Part shown: positions 55,225 to 64,000 of the stretch, piece by piece
Numbering within the stretch: position 1 is the stretch's first letter
Layout of the letters: every line of letters begins with the position of its first letter
Assembly (NCBI GenBank): GCA_025363475.1
Contig: JANYDS010000029.1
Coordinates: 18,815-82,814 of the forward strand
Direction of reading: 5' to 3'
Length of the DNA stretch: 64,000 nt
From: Terriglobia bacterium
Lineage (GTDB): Bacteria > Acidobacteriota > Terriglobia > Bryobacterales > Bryobacteraceae
Notes under the pieces: generated by a model
Told to the model about the DNA's origin: nothing
The model's input: only the letters and a program-made list of their open reading frames with translations
Database searches by the model: none
Position numbers and translations under genes: made by a program

Positions 55225-55240
55225 ACTTGGTTAACCAAGT
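55225..55240. promoter_or_regulatory. Perfect 16-bp palindrome in divergent intergenic region
   Basis: ACTTGGTTAACCAAGT is its own reverse complement and sits in the middle of the 60 nt separating the DUF362 gene start from the cupin gene start. Size and placement suit a dimeric repressor operator for one or both genes. No regulator gene is adjacent. Confidence 0.55.
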
Positions 55241-55264
55241 TGCACCTGTGCTACTTTGACGGGC

Positions 55265-55636
55265 ATGTTGAAAAGATCCCTTCTGGCCCCGTTGGTTGCT
55301 TTCGGGTTGATATGGGCTTGGCCCGCTCCGGCGCAGGAGGAGCTTGACTCCTTGAAAGTCTGTACCGAGACCCAGAAATTGCTGTTCGAGAATGCGTTTG
55401 TCCGGGTGATTGACGACGTGATTCAGCCGGGAGTGCGGGAGCCGAAACACCGCCACCCCCATGGTCTGGTCATAGCGATGGTGGATTCGGACACGGAGAC
55501 TACCGTTTATCCAGCTGGTAATACCGTGCGCGGACGAAGCAAGGCCGGGGCAGTGATCTGGTCAGAGACCACAGTCCATGAAACCCGGAATCCGGGCACT
55601 GTGGCCTCGCACTTCATTCGTATCGATTTGAAATGA
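55265..55636 (+). CDS. Small exported cupin-like protein
   Basis: 123-aa protein with a signal peptide (LLAPLVAFGLIWAWPAPAQ) and a single cupin-type beta barrel: LFENAFVRVIDDVIQPGVREPKHRHPHGLVIAM, where the HRHPH cluster could bind a metal, and the later TVHETRNPGTVASHFIRIDL. A TTG three codons upstream is in frame, but the ATG at 55265 fits the signal peptide better. Substrate unknown. It is a single gene, convergent with the dihaem cytochrome gene. Confidence 0.75.
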   Translation: MLKRSLLAPLVAFGLIWAWPAPAQEELDSLKVCTETQKLLFENAFVRVIDDVIQPGVREPKHRHPHGLVIAMVDSDTETTVYPAGNTVRGRSKAGAVIWSETTVHETRNPGTVASHFIRIDLK

Positions 55637-55678
55637 ATATCGACTGAAGGCACAGTTGCCCGATACTTCATCTGCCTG

Positions 55679-57298
55679 TCAATGCGAGTTCGTATCGAGG
55701 CCGCGCAAATACTCCACCATGTCTCCGCGATCTTTCCCGTCCGGTAAATAGAAAGGATGCGGAGCGGACGCACCACGCTGCGGGTCCAGCAAATCGCCGA
55801 GAGAGGGAGCCGAGTTGTCGTGCAGAAACACCGGTTTGCGGGCCAGATCCAAAAGTAACGGCAGCGCGATGCCCCGAATCCCTCCTCGCATGCTGGCGTT
55901 GACTACGGCCATTTTGTCATCGAACGGATTCCCTGGCTTATCCTGCACCGGATTCAACGGCACCTGCCGCTGTGCGAGAATCACCGGATTATCCCCCGGA
56001 AAAATTGATTTCATTGCAATCATGCTCAGCGGCACTGGTTTGCCCTGGTCAACGTTATGGCATCCGGTACAGCCTGCAGTCCGGAAAATTTGACGGCCAT
56101 GCGCGGCTACCTGCGCATCAACTTTAGCGCCAGCAGGAGCCTGCAGGCTGACAAGACAGGCATTCAGATCCAGCAACTTCGCGTTGTCCACGCGTAAGCC
56201 TAACGGCGCTTCTTCGGTGGCGGCATGGGGCGAGTTCTTTGTAAACGGGTAACCTTTGACGCCCGTCGCAGCCAACACTTTTACATAGCTGTCCGCGATT
56301 TCGTTCCCCGCGGCTCCGCCCAGTTTATGCAGGAAAGCGCGTCCGCCCGGCGTGGTTAAGTTGGTGGGGTCGAGTAGTGCCGTATAGGCCAGATTGCCAA
56401 AGTTGTCGAGGCGGGCGATACTGCCTTCGCTTCCATACGGCGCAGCCAGATCCTGCCGGAAAAGCGGGCTGTTGTGCATCGGGTCGCCATTGCCGTCAAA
56501 GCTGTCGTCGAACATACCGACCGGGTAATACTGGTTATTTGAAAGATAGGCGTCCACCTCGGCTTCAGTGGATGTATCCGTAAGGCCGGATGGGGCACGC
56601 CCCAGCGTCTTACCCCCATTGGCTTTCAGCGTCAATTGAAGCAAAGGAAAAAGTGCGCGGGAGTTGGCGGCGGTCGCCAGAAGTTCCCCCGTGTGCAGGG
56701 TGTGGTTAGCCGGGCCGTCAATGCGACGGCCTATCGACCCGCCGTTCGCGAGCTGAAAAACAGACCCGTCGGTGATAGTGTGGCAAAGCGCACAGCTGAC
56801 ACCGACTTTGTTGCCCCTCGCCGACATTCCAATGACCGCGTTCGCTTTGACCAGTTTTTCGGTCGCATTCGGATCATTCAAAACCGTCGAAGTCTGACCG
56901 GTGGGATCTGTCTTCAACTCGGCGCTGAGCTTTTGCAGCGTTGTCCGGTCAATCGCGTCTGAATCGACATACAGACCCAATTGCAAAACTCGCAGCGGCG
57001 TCACCTTGCCAGCCTTCATACCTGCGGGCATGCGCGCTGCATCTGTCCAGAAACCTTCATTCCCAAACGTCTCGAAGCGGAAGACGCCACGACCAGAATC
57101 GGCGTTGCCATCCTGTCGCGGGACAACTGCCTCAGTTACAGCGGGTCCATCTGATTCGGTTACACCGCTTTTCGTCGCGACGGGCTGGCTCGTGGGCGAA
57201 CAACCAGCCAGAAGTCCAGACACTAGGACAACAAAAGACGTCGCCCAGCGAAATTTCAAAGGCAACGCAGAGCTTGGTAAGGAGTTAAGGTTTTCCAT
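55679..57298 (-). CDS. Dihaem c-type cytochrome lipoprotein (peroxidase-like)
   Basis: 539-aa exported protein with a lipobox (VSGLLAGC) and two haem-binding CxxCH sites, CALCH near residue 168 and CTGCH near residue 406. The layout resembles large di-haem cytochromes related to bacterial cytochrome c peroxidase/MauG. The substrate is unknown; with perR/katG and the broken formaldehyde-dehydrogenase-like gene next door, a redox or one-carbon role is conceivable but unproven. It lies 16 nt downstream of the broken dehydrogenase on the same strand. Confidence 0.83.
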   Translation of the reverse strand: MENLNSLPSSALPLKFRWATSFVVLVSGLLAGCSPTSQPVATKSGVTESDGPAVTEAVVPRQDGNADSGRGVFRFETFGNEGFWTDAARMPAGMKAGKVTPLRVLQLGLYVDSDAIDRTTLQKLSAELKTDPTGQTSTVLNDPNATEKLVKANAVIGMSARGNKVGVSCALCHTITDGSVFQLANGGSIGRRIDGPANHTLHTGELLATAANSRALFPLLQLTLKANGGKTLGRAPSGLTDTSTEAEVDAYLSNNQYYPVGMFDDSFDGNGDPMHNSPLFRQDLAAPYGSEGSIARLDNFGNLAYTALLDPTNLTTPGGRAFLHKLGGAAGNEIADSYVKVLAATGVKGYPFTKNSPHAATEEAPLGLRVDNAKLLDLNACLVSLQAPAGAKVDAQVAAHGRQIFRTAGCTGCHNVDQGKPVPLSMIAMKSIFPGDNPVILAQRQVPLNPVQDKPGNPFDDKMAVVNASMRGGIRGIALPLLLDLARKPVFLHDNSAPSLGDLLDPQRGASAPHPFYLPDGKDRGDMVEYLRGLDTNSH

Positions 57299-57314
57299 TG
57301 GGCGGAGTCACATG

Positions 57315-58518
57315 TCAGGCGGCGTGAGGATGCAGGAGCACTTTCGTCCACCCCGAATCGCGCCGGTCGAAGTGTTTATAGGCTGTCGGTGCCTCCGCCA
57401 GCGGAAGCTCATGCGAAATGATCAGGGACGGGTTCGCTTTACCTTGGTGAATCAACGCCATTAATCGTCGGTTGTAGGCTTTCAGGTTGCACTGCCCGGT
57501 CCCCATCTTCTGTCCCTTGAACCGGTACTTTCCGAAATCGAAGGCGAGTTGTCCCTGCTTCTCCAGCTTGTCCTCCGCCTTTGGATCCAGCGGGATGAAA
57601 ACGCCAACAACACCGAGGTGACCGGTAGCCTTGACGGAATCGACCAGCGAGTTCATCACCAGATTAGGCACTTCCTTCCCGGCTGAATTGGTGCACTGGT
57701 ATCCAACGCATTCGGCACCGCAATCGGCCCCGAGCCCGTCGGTGGCTTCGCGAATCTGATCACCAATATCGCCATTCTTATCGTCAATCGCCGTGGCCCC
57801 GATCTTTTTCGCGAGAGCCAGTCTGTCGGCATGTCCATCTACGACGAAGATCTGGCTGGCACCCTGAATTCGCGCCGACAGCGCTGCCATCAGTCCCACT
57901 GGGCCCGCTCCGTAAATCACGATCGATTCACCGGGCCGGAGGCAAGCCAGACGAGTGGCATGCCACCCGGTCGGGAAGATATCGGACAGCATTACGTAAT
58001 CTGTTTCCTTCTCTTCCGCATCCGCAGGCAGTTGAAGGCAGTTGAAGGCAGTTGAAGGCAGTTGAAGGCAGTTGAAGGCAGTTGAAGTCGGCGTAGGGCA
58101 CCCGCAGATATTCAGCCTGCCCACCAGAATAAGGCCCCATGCCGGCGAAGCCGTAAGCTGCCCCGGCCATACCTGGCATAACGCTTTTGTCTGCACATGT
58201 CAGCCAGTATCCTGTCAATCCCTGTTCGCAGTTCCTGCAAAATCCGCAACCTATGTTGAAAGGAAGAACTACTCTGTCGCCTTTCTTGACGACATCGACG
58301 GCTTTGCCCACTTCCACGACTTCGCCCAGGTTTTCGTGACCTGGAATTTTTCCTTCCTTTACATCTACATCCGTGCGGCCTTAATACATATGAAGGTCAG
58401 ACCCGCAAATGTTCGTCGAGGTGAGCTTGATGACCACGTCTGTCATTTTTTCCAGCCCGGCGTCCGGCACGGTGTCAACTGACACTTTGCGTGGGCCGTG
58501 ATATACGAGCGCTTTCAT
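57315..58518 (-). pseudogene. fdhA: Formaldehyde-dehydrogenase-like zinc alcohol dehydrogenase, broken twice
   Basis: Starts MKALVYHGPRKVSVDTVPD and ICGSDLHMY as in glutathione-independent formaldehyde dehydrogenases (MDR family). Lesion 1: TAA at 58383-58381, where the family has a Glu codon (SDLHMY-E-GRTDV); the frame continues without other change through GHENLGEVV and the zinc cluster CGFCRNC. Lesion 2: after YADFNCLQLP a 10-bp unit is present six times instead of the two needed to reach ADAEEKETDYVMLSDIFPTGW, adding 40 bp and shifting frame. The remaining C-terminal half (GAGPVG NAD motif onward) is intact. Without the 40 bp the gene is exactly 388 codons. Confidence 0.88.
58027..58086 (-). 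repeat. Six perfect tandem copies of a 10-bp unit inside the fdhA-like gene
   Basis: Plus-strand unit GGCAGTTGAA, repeated six times without error (TTCAACTGCC on the coding strand). Two copies encode the family sequence FNCLQLP in frame; 2, 5 or 8 copies keep the reading frame, the present six do not. Perfect identity points to recent slippage. Confidence 0.95.
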
Positions 58519-58634
58519 TCTTTGACCTATTCCTTCGTTTGATCTGCGGACCGGAGCTGGCTCCGCTCCTGTCATCGCGAGAAACTCATGCAATCGGTCG
58601 TCCAAAGTTGGCCTGTGGCAAATGGCAGCTCCTC

Positions 58635-58666
58635 TTGAAAAATTTTCAAATTTAGATATAATCTAA
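58635..58666 (+). promoter_or_regulatory. perR promoter overlapped by two 7-1-7 palindromes (candidate PerR boxes)
   Basis: Palindrome 1 is TTGAAAA-A-TTTTCAA (58635-58649, perfect 7-1-7). Palindrome 2 is TTAGATA-T-AATCTAA (58652-58666, one mismatch). They have the size and spacing of Fur/PerR operators. They coincide with a -35 TTGAAA (58635-58640) and a consensus -10 TATAAT (58657-58662) 16 nt apart. Transcription should start about 58669-58670, where the PerR TTG start codon lies. Bound repressor would block the promoter directly, giving autoregulation. Confidence 0.7.
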
Positions 58667-58669
58667 TTC

Positions 58670-59089
58670 TTGACGGACGCCGAAGCGATTAAACTGTCGT
58701 TGGAAAGCAGCGGGGTGCGCTGCACTGCACAGCGCTACGCCGTGATGGCATTCCTGATGGAGAACAACCGTCATCCCACGGCTGCGGAAATCTTCGAAGC
58801 CGTCAATCGAATGGATCCGCGATCTTCAAGAGCCACCACTTATAACAATCTGCGGGACTTGGTGCAGGCGGGTTTGGTACGGGAGGTGGCCGTCGAAGGC
58901 CGTGCGGCGCGATTCGATGCAACAGGCATGAAGCACCACCACTTTATCTGCGATCACTGCGGCAACGTTGAGGACATGGACTGGTATGACGTCCCCCGGC
59001 CTGCGTCGGTGTCTCTCGGTGAACGGATTCTTCGTGAATCTGAACTCATTTTCCGAGGCCTCTGCGCGAAGTGTGCGCTGCGGCAGTGA
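58670..59089 (+). CDS. perR: PerR/Fur-family peroxide-sensing repressor
   Basis: 139-aa Fur-family regulator. The winged helix contains GVRCTAQRYAVMAFL and SRATTYNNLRDLVQAGLVREV; the dimer/metal domain has HHHFICDHCGNVEDM and CAKC, giving two CxxC pairs for structural zinc, as in PerR. It lies directly before katG, the classic PerR target, so it likely senses peroxide by metal-catalysed oxidation. The start is TTG, with no Shine-Dalgarno and a predicted transcription start at or next to the first base, so translation may be leaderless. Other starts would cut the first DNA-binding helix. Confidence 0.88.
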   Translation: MTDAEAIKLSLESSGVRCTAQRYAVMAFLMENNRHPTAAEIFEAVNRMDPRSSRATTYNNLRDLVQAGLVREVAVEGRAARFDATGMKHHHFICDHCGNVEDMDWYDVPRPASVSLGERILRESELIFRGLCAKCALRQ

Positions 59090-61357
<2,268 letters not shown>

Positions 61358-61367
61358 GTTTTGATCG

Positions 61368-61390
61368 GAGGGCGGGATCGTCCCGCCCTC
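61368..61390 (+). terminator. katG terminator hairpin
   Basis: A perfect 10-bp GC-rich stem (GAGGGCGGGA / TCCCGCCCTC) with a 3-nt loop begins 10 nt after the katG stop. The downstream T-run is weak (TGAGGTCACACTTTAAATTT), so termination may rely on the hairpin or be bidirectional. Confidence 0.7.
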
Positions 61391-61511
61391 TGAGGTCACA
61401 CTTTAAATTTAAGACGAATGAGGGGCAGTGCGACCGCATTTTGGAACCCGTGCCTCCCTCAGGCCTTGATCAGCGCGGCTACGTTGCGGGGCAATTTTCC
61501 CAACAGCCAAC

Positions 61512-61748
61512 TCAGCGGCTTGCCAATGTGGATGCCGGGTCCGTACAAACTTTACTCGATTTCCCGACCGCACGGAATCCCTCACCGCAAATCTTGAACG
61601 ACCCGAAGTCTTTGTATCAGCGTCCCTCAGGCGCGTCCGGGGAGTGCTTGCGCCACTCTTCAAGAGCAAACAGATCGTCCATAGAAATCTTCCGTTCTTT
61701 TGCGCGCTCGAAAAGATCCTAAAAAGGTCCGGTGGCAAGTCTCACCAT
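61512..61748 (-). pseudogene. Decayed small gene with two in-frame stops
   Basis: One frame from an ATG at 61748 reads MVRLATGPF, TAG (61721-61719), DLFERAKERKISMDDLFALEEW, RKHSPDAPEG R, TGA (61619-61617, where a Trp codon TGG would fit), YKDFGSFKICGEG, then unrelated residues to a stop at 61514-61512. The middle and YKDFGSFK parts look like a small conserved bacterial protein with the order EExRxxSPxAPEGxWYKDFGSFK, as far as I recall it; its function is unknown. It lies 13 nt after the RHH antitoxin gene on the same strand, so it may be that gene's former partner. 61391-61511 holds nothing else convincing. Confidence 0.55.
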
Positions 61749-61761
61749 TTAATCCTTGGCA

Positions 61762-62022
61762 CTAGTCGCCAAAGGTTATGTGTGCGAGTTCGCGGCGAAG
61801 CTGCTCCGTCTCCACTGGATCAGTGGATTTTTGGAAGCATCCCGCAAGCCTGAGGAAGCTCTCTCTACCCTGTTCGTACGCAGCAATCGCTTTCCGCAAG
61901 AGGTCGGCCATCGCGCGATCCCGGCTTACGTGCCGGGCGACCGCGATGGCGTCGAGCCTTTCGGCCATGTCAGCAGGAACCGGAATGTCTACAGTTTCAT
62001 TGCCTGAAATAGTAACGGCCAT
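61762..62022 (-). CDS. RHH antitoxin-like protein
   Basis: 86-aa protein with a ribbon-helix-helix-like start (MAVTISGNETVDIPVPADMAERLDAIAVARHVSRDRAMADLLRKAI) and a helical tail (FQKSTDPVETEQLRRELAHITFGD) of the kind that binds a toxin. No intact toxin gene is adjacent; the downstream small gene is decayed. It would autoregulate if a toxin partner existed. The upstream 62023-62098 spacer is unremarkable. Confidence 0.7.
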   Translation of the reverse strand: MAVTISGNETVDIPVPADMAERLDAIAVARHVSRDRAMADLLRKAIAAYEQGRESFLRLAGCFQKSTDPVETEQLRRELAHITFGD

Positions 62023-62098
62023 GCGCCTTCAGGATACACCCGTTTTCAATTTGAAAAGTGCTCGCGGTGGCGGGGTGGCGGGCAGGCAAAAAGGGGGA

Positions 62099-62143
62099 TG
62101 GTGAGCGCGGTGGGAATCGAACCTACAACCTACTGATTAAGAG
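62099..62143 (-). other. tRNA-Lys(CUU) 3' fragment, candidate attachment site
   Basis: On the minus strand this 45-bp stretch matches tRNA positions 32-76: anticodon loop CTCTTAA (anticodon CTT), 3' anticodon stem TCAGT, variable loop, T-arm with TTCGATT, acceptor strand CGCGCTC, discriminator A and encoded CCA. The 5' half is absent: sequence before the loop cannot pair with TCAGT. One T-stem pair is mismatched (A-C). Anticodon-loop-to-CCA is the segment usually copied by tyrosine-integrase elements, so this is probably an att scar, not a working tRNA. The 210 nt to its right (62144-62353) hold no credible gene. Confidence 0.7.
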
Positions 62144-62353
62144 TCGCTGCGAGCATCTACGTCAGGATTGTTCAGAATTGCTATAAGTTTATCGTTGTGA
62201 GCGCCTTGCGGGGTGTGTAGCTTGTTTACGAGTGAGCACGGGTACCCACACTTTTGAATCGTAGTCCCCACAAAATCCCCCACACTTTCGGGAAGCCCTG
62301 CCATGCAAGGGGGTGAGCACAAATCTGTGAACAGTCAACGCGCCCTGATCGGA

Positions 62354-63994
62354 TCATCTCTCCGTCCATTCGATCAGAGTTTCATGTTTCCCTGAATCGG
62401 CGGCCCGGAGCTTCAACGTCCATCCGTTTGTCGGACTTGGAGGTTCGAGCACTGCGAAAGGCGAGTGCACGACTACAGATACCGGGATCTGCGGCAGAGT
62501 CCCGTCGATTCGGCCCGACGAAGTGCCGGTTCCCGAAATCGTAATAATCTGGCCCTTGCTCACCTTCCCGTACCACGCAAGGGAGCCTCTTCGGAGCGGG
62601 ATATTCCCAACACCGGCATTCGGCCTGCTGTCCGGCATTTGTGATAACCGCGGCGATTGCGTGGAAGCCCTCTCAGCAGGCCGCGCAGCCGTCGTTGGCT
62701 GATTGAGCGAGGTAGCTTTCTGAGCAGAGGTTGCGGCGTCTTGGGGAGATGCGTATTGCGTGGGCGTTGCTGTTTGGGGCACCACAGGCGGCGATTGCGC
62801 GGAAGGCGTCTCCGTCGGCATTTCCAAAGGAATCCCGGCATTCGTTAGCTTTCGGTTGGTTTCAATCAAATCCTGCCGAGCTTTGGCTTCATATTCGCGG
62901 AATCGATCCTGCGAAGGCATCGCGGTTGCACCCGTCAGAACGCGCGCGCGGCAGACGCCGATATTTTGCTGTTCATACCATTGGGCTTGACCATCGTCGC
63001 GGGTGGGGTTTGTAGCCCGCGCAAGGGCTTCCGTCTGCTTGATCGTGAAGCGGCAATATGCTGTAACTGCGTCATTGGGAGTTGAAGCGGTGAGAATCGC
63101 TTGGACGGCGTCTATGAGGTCCAAATCATATTGCCGACTGTCTTTCAGACGGTTCAGTTCCTCTGCGGTGAGAGTTGTTTGTCCTGGAGAACCGGGTTCT
63201 TCATTTGCTGCTTCACGTCTTGCGCCCCGACTCTCGGCAGCGGCTGGCACGTACAAAGCGACGGTGGAAAAACGAAAAATGAATTCGGGATCATCGATCT
63301 TCCCACGAAGGGTCATGCTGGATTCCTTGACACAGCCTTCCCGCTCCGGGATAAACACGCCCGAGAACGTCACTTGCTGGCCTTCCTTCAGCAACGAAGC
63401 GGCCTGGAACAATTCGGTCCGTGGCTCAAGGAGCGTCCCATCGCCAATATCGGAGAGATCATTGTTCCAAGTTTTCAACGTAATGTCCCTTGCGATTGAA
63501 ATCGCCACAACACCCTTGCCATCACTATTCGAATCGACCTTCGTGACGGTACCGATCCAGTTCTCGCCTCTGAAGCCGACCGAAGATAGGACTCTGCAAA
63601 TGGCTTCGTCTCGGGTAGCTTTTAGTCCCCCTCGTTGCATGTCATTCCCCGCCTGCGGCGATCCGCGTTGGGCAGTAGAGACCACATTGATGAATTCCGC
63701 TTCCGATGGCGGGAGGAGCGGTGTGCTCTGTGAATTTCCGGGATTGGAACCTTCCGTCACCGAGGAGTTTGAAGCGCCATTTTGAGAGATGCGGGTGACG
63801 ATGCCAACAACGAGGATCGCGGCGACAATGAACAGAGCCTTTCGCGATGAACGGCGCTTCACAGGCGGCTGCGCTGCGGGCGGGAACTGAACCGGCAAAG
63901 ATGCGCCCTGACTCTGGAACCGGGCGGTTCCGCAAGCCTTGCAATATTGGCCGTCGTCAGCGTTGCTTATTCCACATCGGCACGCCCAACTCAT
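62354..63994 (-). CDS. Zinc-ribbon membrane-anchored protein of unknown function
   Basis: 546-aa protein. Residues 1-25 form a zinc ribbon (WACRCG...QYCKACGTA); a basic stretch and a single transmembrane helix (KALFIVAAILVVGIVTRI, about 51-68) follow, so the ribbon is cytoplasmic and most of the chain outside. A beta-rich domain (about 145-260: WIGTVTKVDSNSDGKGVVAISI ... LKEGQQVTFSGVFI) resembles domains of unknown function seen in similar zinc-ribbon proteins. A helical part, a Pro/Thr/Gln-rich linker (about 400-460) and a C-terminal beta domain (GKVSKGQIITISG...) complete it. It sits on the right of the tRNA fragment and may be cargo of an integrated element. Confidence 0.75.
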   Translation of the reverse strand: MSWACRCGISNADDGQYCKACGTARFQSQGASLPVQFPPAAQPPVKRRSSRKALFIVAAILVVGIVTRISQNGASNSSVTEGSNPGNSQSTPLLPPSEAEFINVVSTAQRGSPQAGNDMQRGGLKATRDEAICRVLSSVGFRGENWIGTVTKVDSNSDGKGVVAISIARDITLKTWNNDLSDIGDGTLLEPRTELFQAASLLKEGQQVTFSGVFIPEREGCVKESSMTLRGKIDDPEFIFRFSTVALYVPAAAESRGARREAANEEPGSPGQTTLTAEELNRLKDSRQYDLDLIDAVQAILTASTPNDAVTAYCRFTIKQTEALARATNPTRDDGQAQWYEQQNIGVCRARVLTGATAMPSQDRFREYEAKARQDLIETNRKLTNAGIPLEMPTETPSAQSPPVVPQTATPTQYASPQDAATSAQKATSLNQPTTAARPAERASTQSPRLSQMPDSRPNAGVGNIPLRRGSLAWYGKVSKGQIITISGTGTSSGRIDGTLPQIPVSVVVHSPFAVLEPPSPTNGWTLKLRAADSGKHETLIEWTER

Positions 63995-64000
63995 CGCGGC

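Noticed and set aside
58027..58086. Regular short repeats as a CRISPR array
   Set aside because: The 10-bp units are directly adjacent with no spacers and lie inside a dehydrogenase gene.
61459..61548. Short minus-strand fragment reading LYGPGIHIGKPLSWLLGKL
   Set aside because: Looks protein-like and ends in a proper stop, but only about 29 codons survive after an upstream TAA and I cannot name the family.
62099..62150. Functional tRNA-Lys gene
   Set aside because: Only positions 32-76 are present; upstream bases cannot form the anticodon, D or acceptor stems.
62137..62322. 61-codon minus-strand frame right of the tRNA fragment
   Set aside because: No family features, and its 3' end runs into the tRNA fragment border; not convincing as a gene.

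Overview
This 64-kb window is chromosomal DNA of a Gram-negative-type bacterium with moderately high GC. The best fit is an acidobacterium of the Solibacter/Bryobacter kind. That placement is inferred from a hopanoid gene cluster, a single-chain E2-E1 2-oxoglutarate dehydrogenase, a VWA protein of the acidobacterial secreted type and many GTG/TTG starts; no rRNA gene is present to confirm it. Genes are dense, often overlap by 4 nt, and are mostly housekeeping.

Layout. 1-5.4 kb (minus): hopanoid/squalene block hpnA - hpnG-like - two zinc alcohol dehydrogenases - hpnC - hpnD (cut by the left edge). 5.4-8.7 kb: frameshifted acyltransferase and a fused alpha/beta 2-oxoacid dehydrogenase E1. 8.8-9.4 kb: MNT/HepT toxin-antitoxin pair whose hepT carries an in-frame stop. 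9.5-14.3 kb: frameshifted secreted protein, MFS transporter, double DUF507 protein, MutL and a VOC/glyoxalase relic. 14.3-17.9 kb: fused 2-oxoglutarate dehydrogenase. 18.0-21.6 kb: metallophosphoesterase - AhpD-like - alkyltransferase-like - PolX - NUDIX operon. 21.7-23.7 kb: histone-H1-like protein, RNase HI, cyclophilin, NadD. 23.8-31.7 kb: secreted protein, DusB, methyltransferase, MscS, secretin, VWA protein, RluA-type pseudouridine synthase. 31.7-37.7 kb: five genes coupled by 4-nt overlaps (uvrA, a deoxyhypusine-synthase-like gene, CPBP protease, mtnA, thioredoxin-like). 37.7-43.5 kb: aconitase, GGDEF protein, MerR-TPR fusion, DsbA-like protein. 43.5-48.5 kb: DUF2760 - Hsp70 - Hsp70 locus. 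48.5-55.6 kb: accessory-looking envelope locus (UbiA-type prenyltransferase, unknown secreted protein, SUMF1-like protein, secreted unknown, DUF362 protein). 55.7-61.4 kb: dihaem cytochrome, a doubly broken formaldehyde-dehydrogenase-like gene, and a PerR-KatG peroxide-defence pair. 61.4-64 kb: decayed small genes, an RHH antitoxin, a 45-bp tRNA-Lys 3' fragment resembling an integration scar, and a zinc-ribbon membrane protein.

Most notable observations. The broken formaldehyde dehydrogenase gene carries a premature TAA plus six perfect copies of a 10-bp repeat; removing four copies restores an exact 388-codon frame. PerR appears to be made from a leaderless mRNA whose promoter is covered by two adjacent 7-1-7 palindromes. 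The tRNA-Lys 3' end suggests an integrated element extending past the right edge. An Hsp70 gene seems to start at CTG. The uvrA start region is duplicated in tandem. An unusual number of genes (about seven) are broken, some by only one or two lesions, which means either recent decay or sequence errors. No CRISPR array, rRNA, complete tRNA or transposase was seen.
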